A stretch of 64,000 nt of DNA, from assembly GCF_041435115.1 (NCBI RefSeq), contig NZ_CP108046.1:8432001-8496000 (forward strand). Reading direction: 5' to 3'. Origin of the DNA: Streptomyces sp. NBC_00289 (GTDB taxonomy: Bacteria; Actinomycetota; Actinomycetes; Streptomycetales; Streptomycetaceae). Every line of letters starts with the position of its first letter. The first letter of the stretch is position 1. Below the pieces are notes generated by a model. It worked only from the letters and a program-made list of their open reading frames with translations. It searched no databases and was not told where the DNA came from. The position numbers and the translations under genes are program-made. Positions 24,940-34,441 of this stretch are shown piece after piece.

Positions 24940-25701
24940 GTGGGGACCACGCAGCTGGAATCGGTGCCGGAACCGAAGTACTGGCATCTCAGGACCGTGC
25001 TCACAGAGGCACTGGACTCCGAGTTCACGGTGGGCGAGATCCTGCCCAACGAACGTGATCTGGCCGCCCGCTTCGGCGTCGCCCGGGCCACGCTCCGCCA
25101 GGCACTCGAGCAGCTCGAACTGGAAGGCCGGCTGCAGCGCCGTCGCGGTGTCGGTACGACCGTGGCTCCGCCGCGCGTCGGCGTGGCCGTCGGCACCGAG
25201 CAGCACGCCTGGCCGGGAGCGGTCGACGACGGCTGGCAGCCCGTCGACAGCACCCTCGAGGTGCCGCCCGCAACCGTCGCGGAGGCCCTGGAGACCGGCA
25301 GCGAGCAGGCGGTGCACACCGTACGTCGCTCGCGTACGACCCACGGCCAGCCGGTCGCCGCCGAACTGCTCTACATCCCCGAGTCGTCGGTGCCCGACCT
25401 CTCCGCCATAGACGCCCCGTCCGGAGCGGCACGCGCGCGTGCGGTGCTGCGCGACCTCCAGCGCCTCGAGCTGGAGGGCCAGGACAGCGCCGTGGAGCTC
25501 GGCTCGGCCCGCGCGGACGACGCCAGGCAGCTGGACCGGCTCCCCGGGGCGCCCGTCCTCGTCGTCACCACCCGTTTCATCGCCGACGGCCGTACCGTCG
25601 CGCTGTCCGTCGCCACCTACCGCGCGGACACCTGCCGGCTGACCTTCGGCGACTCCGGCGGGGTGGAGATCCAGCAGGGACCGGAACGCCGGGCCTCCTG
25701 A
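24940..25701 (+). CDS. GntR-family regulator with UTRA domain
   Basis: A 253-residue HutC/DasR-type regulator: winged HTH at about residues 15-75 (GEILPNERDLAARFGVARAT; RQALEQLELEGRL) and a UTRA effector domain at about 90-245. DasR relatives sense sugar phosphates; the ligand here is not evident. GTG start with GGAGGA six bases upstream, after a consensus-like promoter. It converges on the ROK gene across a strong terminator; no transport operon is adjacent to name its regulon. Confidence 0.9.
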   Translation: MGTTQLESVPEPKYWHLRTVLTEALDSEFTVGEILPNERDLAARFGVARATLRQALEQLELEGRLQRRRGVGTTVAPPRVGVAVGTEQHAWPGAVDDGWQPVDSTLEVPPATVAEALETGSEQAVHTVRRSRTTHGQPVAAELLYIPESSVPDLSAIDAPSGAARARAVLRDLQRLELEGQDSAVELGSARADDARQLDRLPGAPVLVVTTRFIADGRTVALSVATYRADTCRLTFGDSGGVEIQQGPERRAS

Positions 25702-25736
25702 ACGCGGTGACACCACGCCGAACCCAGTGACACCAC

Positions 25737-25761
25737 GCGCCCCGGCGGACAGCCGGGGCGC
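25737..25761. terminator. Bidirectional terminator between GntR and ROK genes
   Basis: A perfect 10-bp stem GCGCCCCGGC/GCCGGGGCGC with loop GGACA in the 81-bp gap between two converging genes. Confidence 0.75.
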
Positions 25762-25782
25762 GACGCGTGTCGCGGGGGCGTG

Positions 25783-26940
25783 TCAGCGGCGCGCGGTCAC
25801 CGTGCCCTCCACCGCGAACAGCTGCTCCTCCACATGGTCGAGCGCGAGCCGCAGTGCCCCCGTCGCCACGGCCGCCTCGCCGAGCAGCGAAAGGGCCACC
25901 TTCGGCGGCCGCAGGCAGTAGCGCGCCAACTCGCGGCGCAGCGGCTCCAGTACGCCGTCCAGTCCGGCCGCCCAGCCCCCGACGACGACCAGTTCGGGGT
26001 CCAGGGCAAGGACGAGAGCCGCCACGTCGTGGACGAGCCGCTGGATGAAACGGTCGACGGCCTCCCGGGCCCGCCGGTCGCCCTCGCGCGCCTGCGCGAA
26101 GACCCCGGCGACGGCCAGTTCGTCGAGCGGGTGCAGCGGCTCGTCCGTCGTGGACAACAGCGTCTCGGGAGTCGCCCCGCGGCCCAGCAGGTGCAGCGCG
26201 CCGATCTCACCGGCCGCCCCGCCGTACCCCCGGTGCAGCCGTCCGCCGATCAGCGCACCGGCCCCCGGACTCAGCCCGGCCAGGACGAACACGACGTCGT
26301 CGGACTCGGTCGCGGCGCCCTTCCAGTGTTCGGCCACCGCGGCGGCGTTGGCGTCGTTCTCCACCAGGACCGGGCACTTGAAGGAACGGCTCAGCCGCTC
26401 ACCCAGCCGCAGCCCGGTCCACTCGGGGAGCGCGGTGCTCAGCCGTACGGTGCCGTCCGCCTCGACGATCCCGGGCGTGGCGACCCCCACCGCCCGCAGC
26501 GAGCCGCGCGCGACACCGGCCCGGCGCAGCAGTTCGGCCACCGCGGTGCGCAGCCGCTCCAGGCGCTCGTCGGCCGAGGCCGTCTCGTCGATGTCCTTGG
26601 CCTGCGCGCCGGTCACCCGGCCGTCCAGGTCGGACAGCAGGGCGGCGACGCGATGCGGCCCGATCTCCAGGCCCAGCAGGTGTCCGGCCTCCGCCCGGAA
26701 CCGGAACCGCCGCGCCGGCCGGCCCTGACGCCGGGTGGCGCCCTCGTCGGCGGCCTTCTCCACGACGAGGCCGGCCTCGATGAGACCCTCGACGACTCCT
26801 TCGACGGTCGGCCGGGACAGTCCGGTCACCCGGGTGATCTCGGTGAGTGTCGCGCAGTCCGTGGCACGCAGCGCGTGCAGCACCACCGCGGAATTGATCC
26901 TTCGCAGCAGCGAGGGATCCCCGCCGGTCAGCCGCCCCAA
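25783..26940 (-). CDS. ROK-family transcriptional regulator
   Basis: A 385-residue NagC/XylR-type protein. An N-terminal HTH (about 10-75; TEITRVTGLSRPTVEGVVEG) precedes an actin-fold sugar-kinase-like domain with VGVATPGIV, VLVENDANAAAVAEHW and RGYGGAAGEIGAL. The zinc-binding Cys cluster of true ROK kinases (CxCGxxGC) is not seen after the GEIG block, so it is a sensor rather than a kinase. TTG at 26940 is preferred: GGAAGGACGG lies directly upstream and homologues start at this GRLTGGDPSLLRRIN block; a GTG at 27015 is an alternative. Confidence 0.9.
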   Translation of the reverse strand: MGRLTGGDPSLLRRINSAVVLHALRATDCATLTEITRVTGLSRPTVEGVVEGLIEAGLVVEKAADEGATRRQGRPARRFRFRAEAGHLLGLEIGPHRVAALLSDLDGRVTGAQAKDIDETASADERLERLRTAVAELLRRAGVARGSLRAVGVATPGIVEADGTVRLSTALPEWTGLRLGERLSRSFKCPVLVENDANAAAVAEHWKGAATESDDVVFVLAGLSPGAGALIGGRLHRGYGGAAGEIGALHLLGRGATPETLLSTTDEPLHPLDELAVAGVFAQAREGDRRAREAVDRFIQRLVHDVAALVLALDPELVVVGGWAAGLDGVLEPLRRELARYCLRPPKVALSLLGEAAVATGALRLALDHVEEQLFAVEGTVTARR

Positions 26941-27049
26941 CGTCCGTCCTTCCAGCTCGTGCGCGTGTTGGCCGGATCGTACAAGGCGCGGCGGACCCCG
27001 GCGAGTGCCGGGCACGACCGAACCTGCACGCGTGTTCCGTCCGGGCGCC

Positions 27050-27712
27050 TCAACCCGGCGCGACGAACCCCGACTCGTACGCCGCGATCACGGCCTGCGT
27101 GCGATCCCGCGCCCCCAGCTTCGCCAGCACGGCGCTCACATGGGACTTCACGGTCTCGGTCCCGACGATCAGCCGGGCGGCGATCTCGGCGTTCGACAGC
27201 CCGCGGGCCATCAGCCGCAGCACCTCCGCCTCGCGGTCGGTGAGCTGGGCCCGTTCCATCGCGGCGTGGGCCGCGCGGTTCGCGCCGTGGTCGCCGTACT
27301 CGGCGGCGAGCCGCCGCACCGAGGCCGGGAAGAGCAGCGACTCGCCCTCGGCGACCAGCCGCACGGCGTGCACGATCTCGGCGGGCCGGGCCCGCTTCAG
27401 CAGGAACCCGTCCGCCCCGGCCCGCAGTGCGTCGTACACGTACTCGTCGTTCTCGAAGGTCGTCACGACGAGGATCTTCGGCGGCTCGTCGACCGTCCGC
27501 AGCACCGCGCGCGTGGCCTCGATGCCGTCCATGAGGGGCATCCGTACGTCCATGGCGACCACGTCCGGCCGCAGCCGCCGCACCAGGGGAATCACCGCCG
27601 CGCCGTCGGCCGCCTCTCCGACGACCTCGATGTCGGGCTGCGACTCCAGCACGGCGCGCAGACCGGCGCGGACGAGGGGCTCGTCGTCGACGAGGAGAAC
27701 GGTGACCGGCAT
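27050..27712 (-). CDS. NarL/LuxR-type response regulator
   Basis: A 220-residue response regulator. Receiver domain (about 1-120) with the acidic pair in LLVDDEPLVR, phospho-Asp in VVAMDVRMPLMDGIEA, Thr in LVVTTFEND and Lys in FLLKRARPAE. The C-terminal LuxR HTH (about 150-215) has LTDREAEVLRLMARGLSNAE and GTETVKSHVSAVLAKLG. It is downstream of the histidine kinase in the same operon (14 bp gap), and divergent from an ABC exporter it probably controls through the palindromes at 28931-28982. Confidence 0.95.
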   Translation of the reverse strand: MPVTVLLVDDEPLVRAGLRAVLESQPDIEVVGEAADGAAVIPLVRRLRPDVVAMDVRMPLMDGIEATRAVLRTVDEPPKILVVTTFENDEYVYDALRAGADGFLLKRARPAEIVHAVRLVAEGESLLFPASVRRLAAEYGDHGANRAAHAAMERAQLTDREAEVLRLMARGLSNAEIAARLIVGTETVKSHVSAVLAKLGARDRTQAVIAAYESGFVAPG

Positions 27713-27726
27713 CCGGCCAGCGTAGA

Positions 27727-28902
27727 TCAGCCCAACGGCAGCTCAACATGCACCTGCCAGTCACCGTCGTCCGGGCCCGTGCGCGCGTGCCCGCCGAGCA
27801 GGACGGCGCGCTCGCGTATGCCGCGCAGGCCGCTGCCGCCGCCGGTGCCGGGGGTGCCGCCCGGCCCGGGGAGGGCGGCGGCCAACGGATTGCGGACCTC
27901 CAGGCCGAGGGAGCCGCCGACGACGTGGACGCGCACCCGGACCGGGACGGCCCCCGCGTGGCGCAGTACGTTCGTCAGCGACTCCTGGAGGATGCGGTAG
28001 CCCTCGCGGGAGACCGGCCCGGGGACGGTCTCCAGCGGGCCGGAGAAGTCCGCGTCGACCTTCGCGCCGGAGACGCGGGCGGACTCCACCAGGCGATGGG
28101 CGTCCGTCAGCGTCGGCCGGCCGCTCACCGGCCGCTCCGACTCACGCAGGATGCCCAGCACCCGCTCGAGATCCTCCATGGCGGCGCGCCCGGTCTCTTC
28201 GATGGCCTCCAGGGCCCGGTCGGTGAACGCGGGATCGCCCGCCGCCCGGGCGGCTCCCGCCTGCACCACCGCGACGGTCAGGGCGTGGCCGATGGAGTCG
28301 TGCAGTTCGCGCGCGATGCGCGTGCGCTCCAGGAGTTGCTCGGTGCGTTCCTCCAGGGCGGCGAGGCGTTCGGCAGCGGAAGGGCCGAGAAGGCGGCGCG
28401 CGAGGGCGGTGACCAGCTCGCCGAGGCCGACCACGGCGCCGTACAGCGCGATCAGCGGGAGTGGGGCCAGGAAGGCGTAGGCCCAGTGCGGCTGGACCTC
28501 ACCCAGGACGGGCAGGTCGCGAGGGGTTCGTTCGCGGGCGAACTCGACCAGCTCGAGCGAGGTGAGCGGCAGCCAGACGGTGCACACCGAGATGACCCCT
28601 CCCAGGGCCATGCGCGCCTCCAGCCACAGCACGGTCCGCAGGCGGTCCCGCCAGCCGGCCGACGGCTCCACGGAGATCTCCGTGTCCGGCTCGCCCGGTG
28701 TCAGCAGCAGGCGCGCCTGGACGCCCTCGCCGCGGCGCACGCCCGGGATCAGGAACCCGAGCGGAACAAGGACCAGGGCGGGCACCCACGGCTTGCTGAT
28801 GTCGATGAACAGCCACACGCTGACGGCGAGCATCGGAACCCACAGGTGCAGGAAGCGCGTGTACGTCGTCCCGCGGAGCAACGGGCGCAAGATTCCGGGC
28901 AT
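27727..28902 (-). CDS. Sensor histidine kinase (HisKA_3 type)
   Basis: A 391-residue membrane kinase. Four hydrophobic segments are spread over the first ~170 residues with no large extracellular domain, the intramembrane-sensing layout. A short coiled coil leads to the phospho-His box RTRIARELHDSIGHALTVAV (about 195-215), then the HATPase_c N box EGYRILQESLTNVLRHAG and GLRGIRERAVLLGG. ATG at 28902. First gene of the kinase-regulator operon, divergent from the ABC exporter genes; such pairs often answer to cell-envelope-active compounds (inference). Confidence 0.92.
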   Translation of the reverse strand: MPGILRPLLRGTTYTRFLHLWVPMLAVSVWLFIDISKPWVPALVLVPLGFLIPGVRRGEGVQARLLLTPGEPDTEISVEPSAGWRDRLRTVLWLEARMALGGVISVCTVWLPLTSLELVEFARERTPRDLPVLGEVQPHWAYAFLAPLPLIALYGAVVGLGELVTALARRLLGPSAAERLAALEERTEQLLERTRIARELHDSIGHALTVAVVQAGAARAAGDPAFTDRALEAIEETGRAAMEDLERVLGILRESERPVSGRPTLTDAHRLVESARVSGAKVDADFSGPLETVPGPVSREGYRILQESLTNVLRHAGAVPVRVRVHVVGGSLGLEVRNPLAAALPGPGGTPGTGGGSGLRGIRERAVLLGGHARTGPDDGDWQVHVELPLG

Positions 28903-28930
28903 TTCGCCATCGTGCCACCCGCCACCGACA

Positions 28931-28982
28931 GCGGTCCTCCCCCGGCCGGGGGAGACGATCTCCACCTCCGGGGGAGGACCGC
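28931..28982. promoter_or_regulatory. Nested palindromes between kinase and ABC operons
   Basis: GCGGTCCTCCCCCGG (28931-28945) and its perfect complement CCGGGGGAGGACCGC (28968-28982) flank a 22-bp spacer. The left arm also forms a gapless palindrome CTCCCCCGGCCGGGGGAG (28938-28955). Three CCGGGGGAG-type half-sites thus sit midway in the 108-bp divergent gap, the expected place for a response-regulator operator. RNA hairpin function is an alternative. Confidence 0.55.
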
Positions 28983-29010
28983 GCCCCGCACCGGCGGCCA
29001 GGCTGATGCC

Positions 29011-29946
<936 letters not shown>

Positions 29947-29947
29947 C

Positions 29948-30673
29948 ATGTCGTTCGCACCCGTGCTCCACTCCGAGTGGCTGAAGATCCGTACGCTCCG
30001 CTCGCTCTGCGGAGCCCTGCTGGCGGTGTTCGCCGTGACCACGGCGTTCTCCGCGATCGCCGGAGCCTCCGGCACCTCCGACCCCGAGTTCGACCCGCTC
30101 TTCACCGCACTGTCCGGCGTGACGCCCGGCCAGATCGCCGCGGTCTCCTTCGGCGCCATGGCGATGTCGTCGGAGTTCCACGGGGATGGACTCCGTCTCT
30201 CGCTCGCCGCGGTCCCTCAACGCGGCCGGTGGTTCGCGGCCAAGGCGACCGCCGTCGCCGTACCCGTCCTCCTCGTCGGGCTGGTCACCGCCCTCGCCGC
30301 GCTGGTCGCGGCGCGGGCGGGGCTCGGCGACGCGGCGAGCCCCCTCTCCGTGGCGGAGCAGGCCCGCGGTGTCGTGGGCTGTGCGGTCTACCTCACGCTG
30401 ATGGCTCTGCTCGCGACCGGCCTGGCGGCCTTGTTGCGCAGTGGCGTGGGCACCCTGTCCGTCCTGATCCCGTTCCTCATCGTGGTCTCGTTCGTGATCG
30501 GGGACATGTCCGGCGGCGCCGAGGACCTGCTGCCCGACAAGGCGGGTCAGGTGGCCCTGTACGAGACCTACGACGGGACGCTGGGACCGTGGTCGGGGCT
30601 CGGCGTGACCGCGCTGTGGACGGCCGCGGCCCTCGCGGCGGGAGCGTGGAGCGTACGGCGGCGGGACGCCTGA
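29948..30673 (+). CDS. ABC exporter permease (ABC-2 type)
   Basis: A 241-residue membrane protein with six hydrophobic segments and the N-terminal LHSEWLKIRTLRS block typical of ABC-2 permeases paired with BcrA-like ATPases. The large loop between segments 1 and 2 holds PEFDPLFTALSGVTPGQ. Works with the ATPase upstream as a homodimer in the usual model. Cargo unknown: antibiotic or lipid. Confidence 0.92.
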   Translation: MSFAPVLHSEWLKIRTLRSLCGALLAVFAVTTAFSAIAGASGTSDPEFDPLFTALSGVTPGQIAAVSFGAMAMSSEFHGDGLRLSLAAVPQRGRWFAAKATAVAVPVLLVGLVTALAALVAARAGLGDAASPLSVAEQARGVVGCAVYLTLMALLATGLAALLRSGVGTLSVLIPFLIVVSFVIGDMSGGAEDLLPDKAGQVALYETYDGTLGPWSGLGVTALWTAAALAAGAWSVRRRDA

Positions 30674-30731
30674 CCCGGCGAAGCCGCTGACGGCACGCCA
30701 ATTGTCAGTGGCGACGGGTTTACTGGATCAC

Positions 30732-31178
30732 ATGGACAGCGCCGAGTACCTCGCCACGATCGACTCGCTGTGCGCCCTCGACCTGACCGCGGGCCACGGC
30801 GAGTCCGACGCGGTCGTGGCGGGACCGGGTTACCGGGTCGTGGAGTTAATGGTCAGCCACGGCCTGCCGACCGGCGACGCGTCCGGGCGAATACCGACCG
30901 CGGAGGACTTCCACGCCCTCAAGGACCACTTGGCACAGCGGCTGAACGAGAGATGGGGGGAACAGCAGCCGCCCTGGGGGACGGTGACGCTCGGGGTGCG
31001 CCTGGACCGCGGCGAGGAGATACCGGAACCGTGGGCCACGGTGAGTGTCCTGGTGGACGAGTTGCACCTGTGGCACGTGGAGCACGCGGACCGCTGGGTC
31101 GCCCTCGGCGTCGCGGACCGGGAGGAGAACGACGAGGTCCGGCTCCTCACGGTCGTCACGCACGTCGACCCACCGTGA
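30732..31178 (+). CDS. Conserved hypothetical protein
   Basis: A 148-residue acidic soluble protein with no recognised domain. It is rich in Asp/Glu and Trp, with a WATVSVLVDELHLWHVEHAD stretch that suggests a small alpha/beta fold. The ATG at 30732 is chosen; TTG (30702) and GTG (30708) in frame are alternatives, and no clear ribosome site decides. It converges on mug with 11 bp between the stops. Confidence 0.65.
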   Translation: MDSAEYLATIDSLCALDLTAGHGESDAVVAGPGYRVVELMVSHGLPTGDASGRIPTAEDFHALKDHLAQRLNERWGEQQPPWGTVTLGVRLDRGEEIPEPWATVSVLVDELHLWHVEHADRWVALGVADREENDEVRLLTVVTHVDPP

Positions 31179-31189
31179 GGCGCCGGCCG

Positions 31190-31762
31190 CTAGGACTCGT
31201 GCGCTTCCCCGGCCTCCGACGCTTCCGCCGCCACCCGCAACCGCGCGAACTCCTCCGCCATCGTCCGAGCCGTCCAGTGGGCGTTCAGTCCGCTCGGATT
31301 GGGCAGCACCCACACGCGCGTGTCCCCGATCGTCCGCTGCTGCGGGCCCACCCGCGCCTTACGGTCGTCGAACGCGGCCCGGTACGCGGTGACTCCCACG
31401 ACAGCCAGCCAGCGCGGCCGCAGTCGCGCCACCTTCACCGCGAGCAGCCGCCCGCCCTCCCGGTACTCCTCGGCGCCCAGTTCGTCCGCGCGAGCCGTCG
31501 CCCGTGCGACGACGTTCGTGATGCCGAGCCCGTACGACGGCAACTCCCGCTGCTCCGACGGCTTCAGGAGCCTGGGCGTGAACCCGGACAGATGCAGCAC
31601 CGGCCAGAAGCGGTTGCCGGGGCGGGCGAAATGGTGTCCCGTCGCGGCCGTCATCAGACCGGGGTTGATGCCGCAGAACAGCACACGGAGACCGTCCGCG
31701 ACCACGTCCGGTACCAGACGGTCGCGGGCGGCCTCCAGCTCCGCCGGGGTGAAGCGGGTCAG
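31190..31762 (-). CDS. mug: G/U mismatch-specific DNA glycosylase
   Basis: A Mug/TDG-family uracil-DNA glycosylase that removes U or ethenocytosine opposite G. Motif 1 is VLFCGINPGLMTAATGHHFA (catalytic Asn in GINPG), and the C-terminal loop is VLPNPSGLNAHWT. A GTG at 31705 opens right before motif 1, but the frame upstream encodes TRFTPAELEAARDRLVPDVV, the helix that intact homologues have. No ATG/GTG/TTG precedes it; the CTG at 31762 overlaps the purB stop as CTGA in the usual ATGA geometry, so I extend to it. 190 residues. Confidence 0.85.
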   Translation of the reverse strand: MTRFTPAELEAARDRLVPDVVADGLRVLFCGINPGLMTAATGHHFARPGNRFWPVLHLSGFTPRLLKPSEQRELPSYGLGITNVVARATARADELGAEEYREGGRLLAVKVARLRPRWLAVVGVTAYRAAFDDRKARVGPQQRTIGDTRVWVLPNPSGLNAHWTARTMAEEFARLRVAAEASEAGEAHES

Positions 31763-33201
31763 AGGATCGCCCCCGGGGTGTAGCCCGCGGCCTCCGGACG
31801 CTGCTTCACGAGGTCGTCGACGCGGCCGACGACCGTGGCGACCTGGGCGGCCGCGGCGCCGGTGAAGGACAGCTTGTCGGCCATCAGCGCGTCCAGCTGG
31901 GCCCGGTCGAGCGGGATGCGCTCGTCGGCGGCCAGCTTGTCGAGGAGTTCGTTGCGCTCGGCGCCCCGCTCACGCATCGCGAGTGCTGAGGCGACCGCGT
32001 TCTCCTTGATCGCCTCGTGCGCGACCTCCCGGCCCACGCCCGCGCGAACGGCGCCCATCAGCACCTTCGTGGTGGCGAGGAACGGCAGGTAGCGGTCCAG
32101 CTCGCGGGCGACGACGGCCGGGAAGGCGCCGAACTCGTCGAGCACCGTCAGGAACGTCTCCAGCAGGCCGTCGAGCGCGAAGAACGCGTCGGGCAGGGCC
32201 ACCCGGCGGACCACCGAGCAGGACACGTCGCCCTCGTTCCACTGGTCGCCCGCCAGCTCGCCGGTCATCGAGGCGTAGCCGCGCAGGATGACCATCAGGC
32301 CGTTGACGCGCTCGCAGGAGCGGGTGTTCATCTTGTGCGGCATGGCGGAGGAGCCGACCTGACCCGGCTTGAAGCCCTCGGTCACCAGCTCGTGCCCGGC
32401 CATCAGCCGGATCGTCTTCGCGAGCGAGGACGGCGCGGCCGCGAGCTGCACGAGCGCGGTGACGACCTCGTAGTCCAGCGAGCGCGGGTAGACCTGGCCG
32501 ACGGAGGTGAACGCCTGCGAGAAGCCGAGGTGCCCGGCGATCCGCTGCTCCAGCTCCGCGAGCTTGGCCGCGTCCCCGCCGAGCAGGTCCAGCATGTCCT
32601 GCGCCGTACCCACCGGGCCCTTGATGCCGCGCAGGGGGTAGCGGCCGAGCAGTTCCTCCACCCGGCCGTGGGCGACGAGCATCTCGTCGGTGGCGGTCGC
32701 GAAGCGCTTGCCGAGCGTGGTGGCCTGGGCGGCCACGTTGTGCGAGCGGCCGGCCATGACCAGCTCGCCGTACTCGGCGGCCAGCTTGGCCAGCCGCGCC
32801 AGCACGGCCACCGTACGGTTGCGGACGAGCTCCAGGGACAGCCGGATCTGGAGCTGCTCGACGTTCTCGGTGAGGTCGCGGGAGGTCATGCCCTTGTGCA
32901 CGTGCTCGTGCCCGGCGAGGTCGTTGAACTCCTCGATCCGTGCCTTCACGTCGTGCCGCGTGACCTTCTCGCGCTCGGCGATCGAGGCCAGGTCGACCTG
33001 GTCGAGGACGCGCTCGTAGTCGGCGATCGCCGCGTCCGGCACCTCGATCCCGAGGTCCTTCTGGGCCCGCAGCACGGCGAGCCAGAGCTGACGCTCCAGC
33101 TTCACCTTCTGCTCGGGCGACCAGAGCATGGCGAGCTCGGCGGAGGCGTAGCGTCCGGCGAGGACGTTCGGGATGCGGGGCTTGGCGGGCGCAGAAGTCA
33201 C
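31759..33201 (-). CDS. purB: Adenylosuccinate lyase
   Basis: A 480-residue fumarase-superfamily lyase acting twice in purine synthesis: SAICAR to AICAR and adenylosuccinate to AMP, releasing fumarate. The superfamily signature is GSSAMPHKMNTRSCE; HDVKARIEEFNDLAGHEHVH and KGMTSRDLTEN hold substrate-binding His and Ser/Thr residues. Length is normal for the actinobacterial enzyme. ATG at 33201. mug overlaps its 3' end. Confidence 0.96.
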   Translation of the reverse strand: MTSAPAKPRIPNVLAGRYASAELAMLWSPEQKVKLERQLWLAVLRAQKDLGIEVPDAAIADYERVLDQVDLASIAEREKVTRHDVKARIEEFNDLAGHEHVHKGMTSRDLTENVEQLQIRLSLELVRNRTVAVLARLAKLAAEYGELVMAGRSHNVAAQATTLGKRFATATDEMLVAHGRVEELLGRYPLRGIKGPVGTAQDMLDLLGGDAAKLAELEQRIAGHLGFSQAFTSVGQVYPRSLDYEVVTALVQLAAAPSSLAKTIRLMAGHELVTEGFKPGQVGSSAMPHKMNTRSCERVNGLMVILRGYASMTGELAGDQWNEGDVSCSVVRRVALPDAFFALDGLLETFLTVLDEFGAFPAVVARELDRYLPFLATTKVLMGAVRAGVGREVAHEAIKENAVASALAMRERGAERNELLDKLAADERIPLDRAQLDALMADKLSFTGAAAAQVATVVGRVDDLVKQRPEAAGYTPGAIL

Positions 33202-33362
33202 GTGTACGGATTCTACTGGCGATTCCTGCAGGCCAGCGCCATCGGGTTGTTTGGTGGAACCTACGAAGATCAGGGGCCCGGGCGGGCAGGGGCACGACGG
33301 GCCGTGATTGTCGGGCCGCCCGCTTCCGGGCCGGCGGTCTCGGCGGTCAGGCTGTGGGTCCC

Positions 33363-33500
33363 TCGGCGGCTACGCGCCGGGTCTTTCGGCGGTTACGCGC
33401 CGGGTCTTTCGGCGGTTACGCGCCGGGTCCCTCGACGGTTACCGGGCGGGCACCTCGACGCTTACCGGGCGGGCCCCTCGGGGTTTACGCGGTAGGCCCC
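33363..33500. repeat. 23-bp tandem repeat array running into the SGNH gene
   Basis: Six imperfect units with a constant 23-bp period, each beginning TCG(G/A)CGG or a variant and centred on TTAC-GCGCCGGG, start at 33363, 33386, 33409, 33432, 33455 and 33478. The last unit covers the final codons and stop of the SGNH hydrolase (33485). Units nearest the gene are most diverged. The remainder of the 283-bp gap to purB (33202-33362) shows no gene. Confidence 0.85.
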
Positions 33501-34279
33501 TCGTAGGGCAGCAGCTCGGCCCGCTTCGGCGGCAGTCCGTCGCCGGACGACCGGCCGGTCAGGCGGCGGCCTATCCACGGCAGCAGGTACTGCCGGGCGA
33601 ACCGTGCGTCGGCGACCCGGCGCGCGCCCCACCCCGGCGGCAGCGTGGCCGGCATGGGTGTGTGCCACTCGGTGTCCTCGGGTTCGTGTCCGAGGGTCTG
33701 CCACACCGCCTCCGCGACCCGGCGGTGTCCCTCGGCCGTCAGGTGCAGCCGGTCCACGTCCCACAGGCGCGGATCGCCGAGGGAGGGAGCCGCGTACAGG
33801 TCGACGACCAGCGCGCCGTGCCGTTCGGCGAGGCTGTCGACCACGTCGAACAGCTCCTCCATGCGCGGCCGGAAGCGCTCCAGGACGGGGCCCTGCCGGC
33901 CGGGGCTGCGCATCAGCACGAGCTGCTTGCACGCGGGCGCGAGCTGCTCCACGGCCTCGGTGAGCAGGGCGCGCACCCGACCCATGTCGCACTTGGGGCG
34001 CAGCGTGTCGTTGAGCCCGCCGACCAGGGTGATCACGTCGGCGCCCATCGCCGCGGCCACCGGCACCTGCTCGTCCACGATCTGCTGGATCAGCTTGCCG
34101 CGCACCGCGAGGTTGGCGTACCGGAAGCCGGGCGTGCGGGCGGCCATCCGGTGGGCGAGAACGTCGGCCCAGCCCCGGTAGGAGCCGTCGGGAAGCAGGT
34201 CCGACATGCCCTCCGTGAAGGAGTCGCCGACCGCGACCAGGCTGGTGTGCGGGGGAGTGGAAAGGGGGTTCGTCTGCAT
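33485..34279 (-). CDS. SGNH/GDSL-family hydrolase
   Basis: A 264-residue esterase-fold protein. Block I is VAVGDSFTEGMSD (nucleophile Ser near residue 20), block III is VGGLNDTLRPK, and block V is DVDRLHLTAEGH with the Asp/His pair. No signal peptide, so cytosolic; substrate unknown, typically acyl esters. The conserved fold ends around residue 230; the last ~30 residues are variable and the final ones fall inside the 23-bp repeat array. Confidence 0.9.
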   Translation of the reverse strand: MQTNPLSTPPHTSLVAVGDSFTEGMSDLLPDGSYRGWADVLAHRMAARTPGFRYANLAVRGKLIQQIVDEQVPVAAAMGADVITLVGGLNDTLRPKCDMGRVRALLTEAVEQLAPACKQLVLMRSPGRQGPVLERFRPRMEELFDVVDSLAERHGALVVDLYAAPSLGDPRLWDVDRLHLTAEGHRRVAEAVWQTLGHEPEDTEWHTPMPATLPPGWGARRVADARFARQYLLPWIGRRLTGRSSGDGLPPKRAELLPYEGPTA

Positions 34280-34324
34280 GGCGCCAACGATGGTAACCCG
34301 ACCCCATACCCGTCGGTCGGTCGG

Positions 34325-34405
34325 CCCGTTTCCGGTGCGGGGCCGCGCGGCCCCGCACCGGAAACGGGTGCCCCCGCACCGCGCAGTGCTGCGCAGGGGG
34401 CACCC
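34325..34405 (-). terminator. Two adjoining hairpins after the CNNM operon
   Basis: 34325-34368 is a perfect 44-base inverted repeat (22-bp arms, centre GCCGC/GCGGC). It shares its last GGG with a second hairpin, GGGTGCCCCC (34366-34375) pairing with GGGGGCACCC (34396-34405), which contains an inner GCGCAG/CTGCGC stem. They lie just past the end of the minus-strand CNNM-type operon and would act as its terminator. Confidence 0.75.
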
Positions 34406-34441
34406 GCTCGTCCGGTCTCGGACGGGGACGGCGCGTGATGG

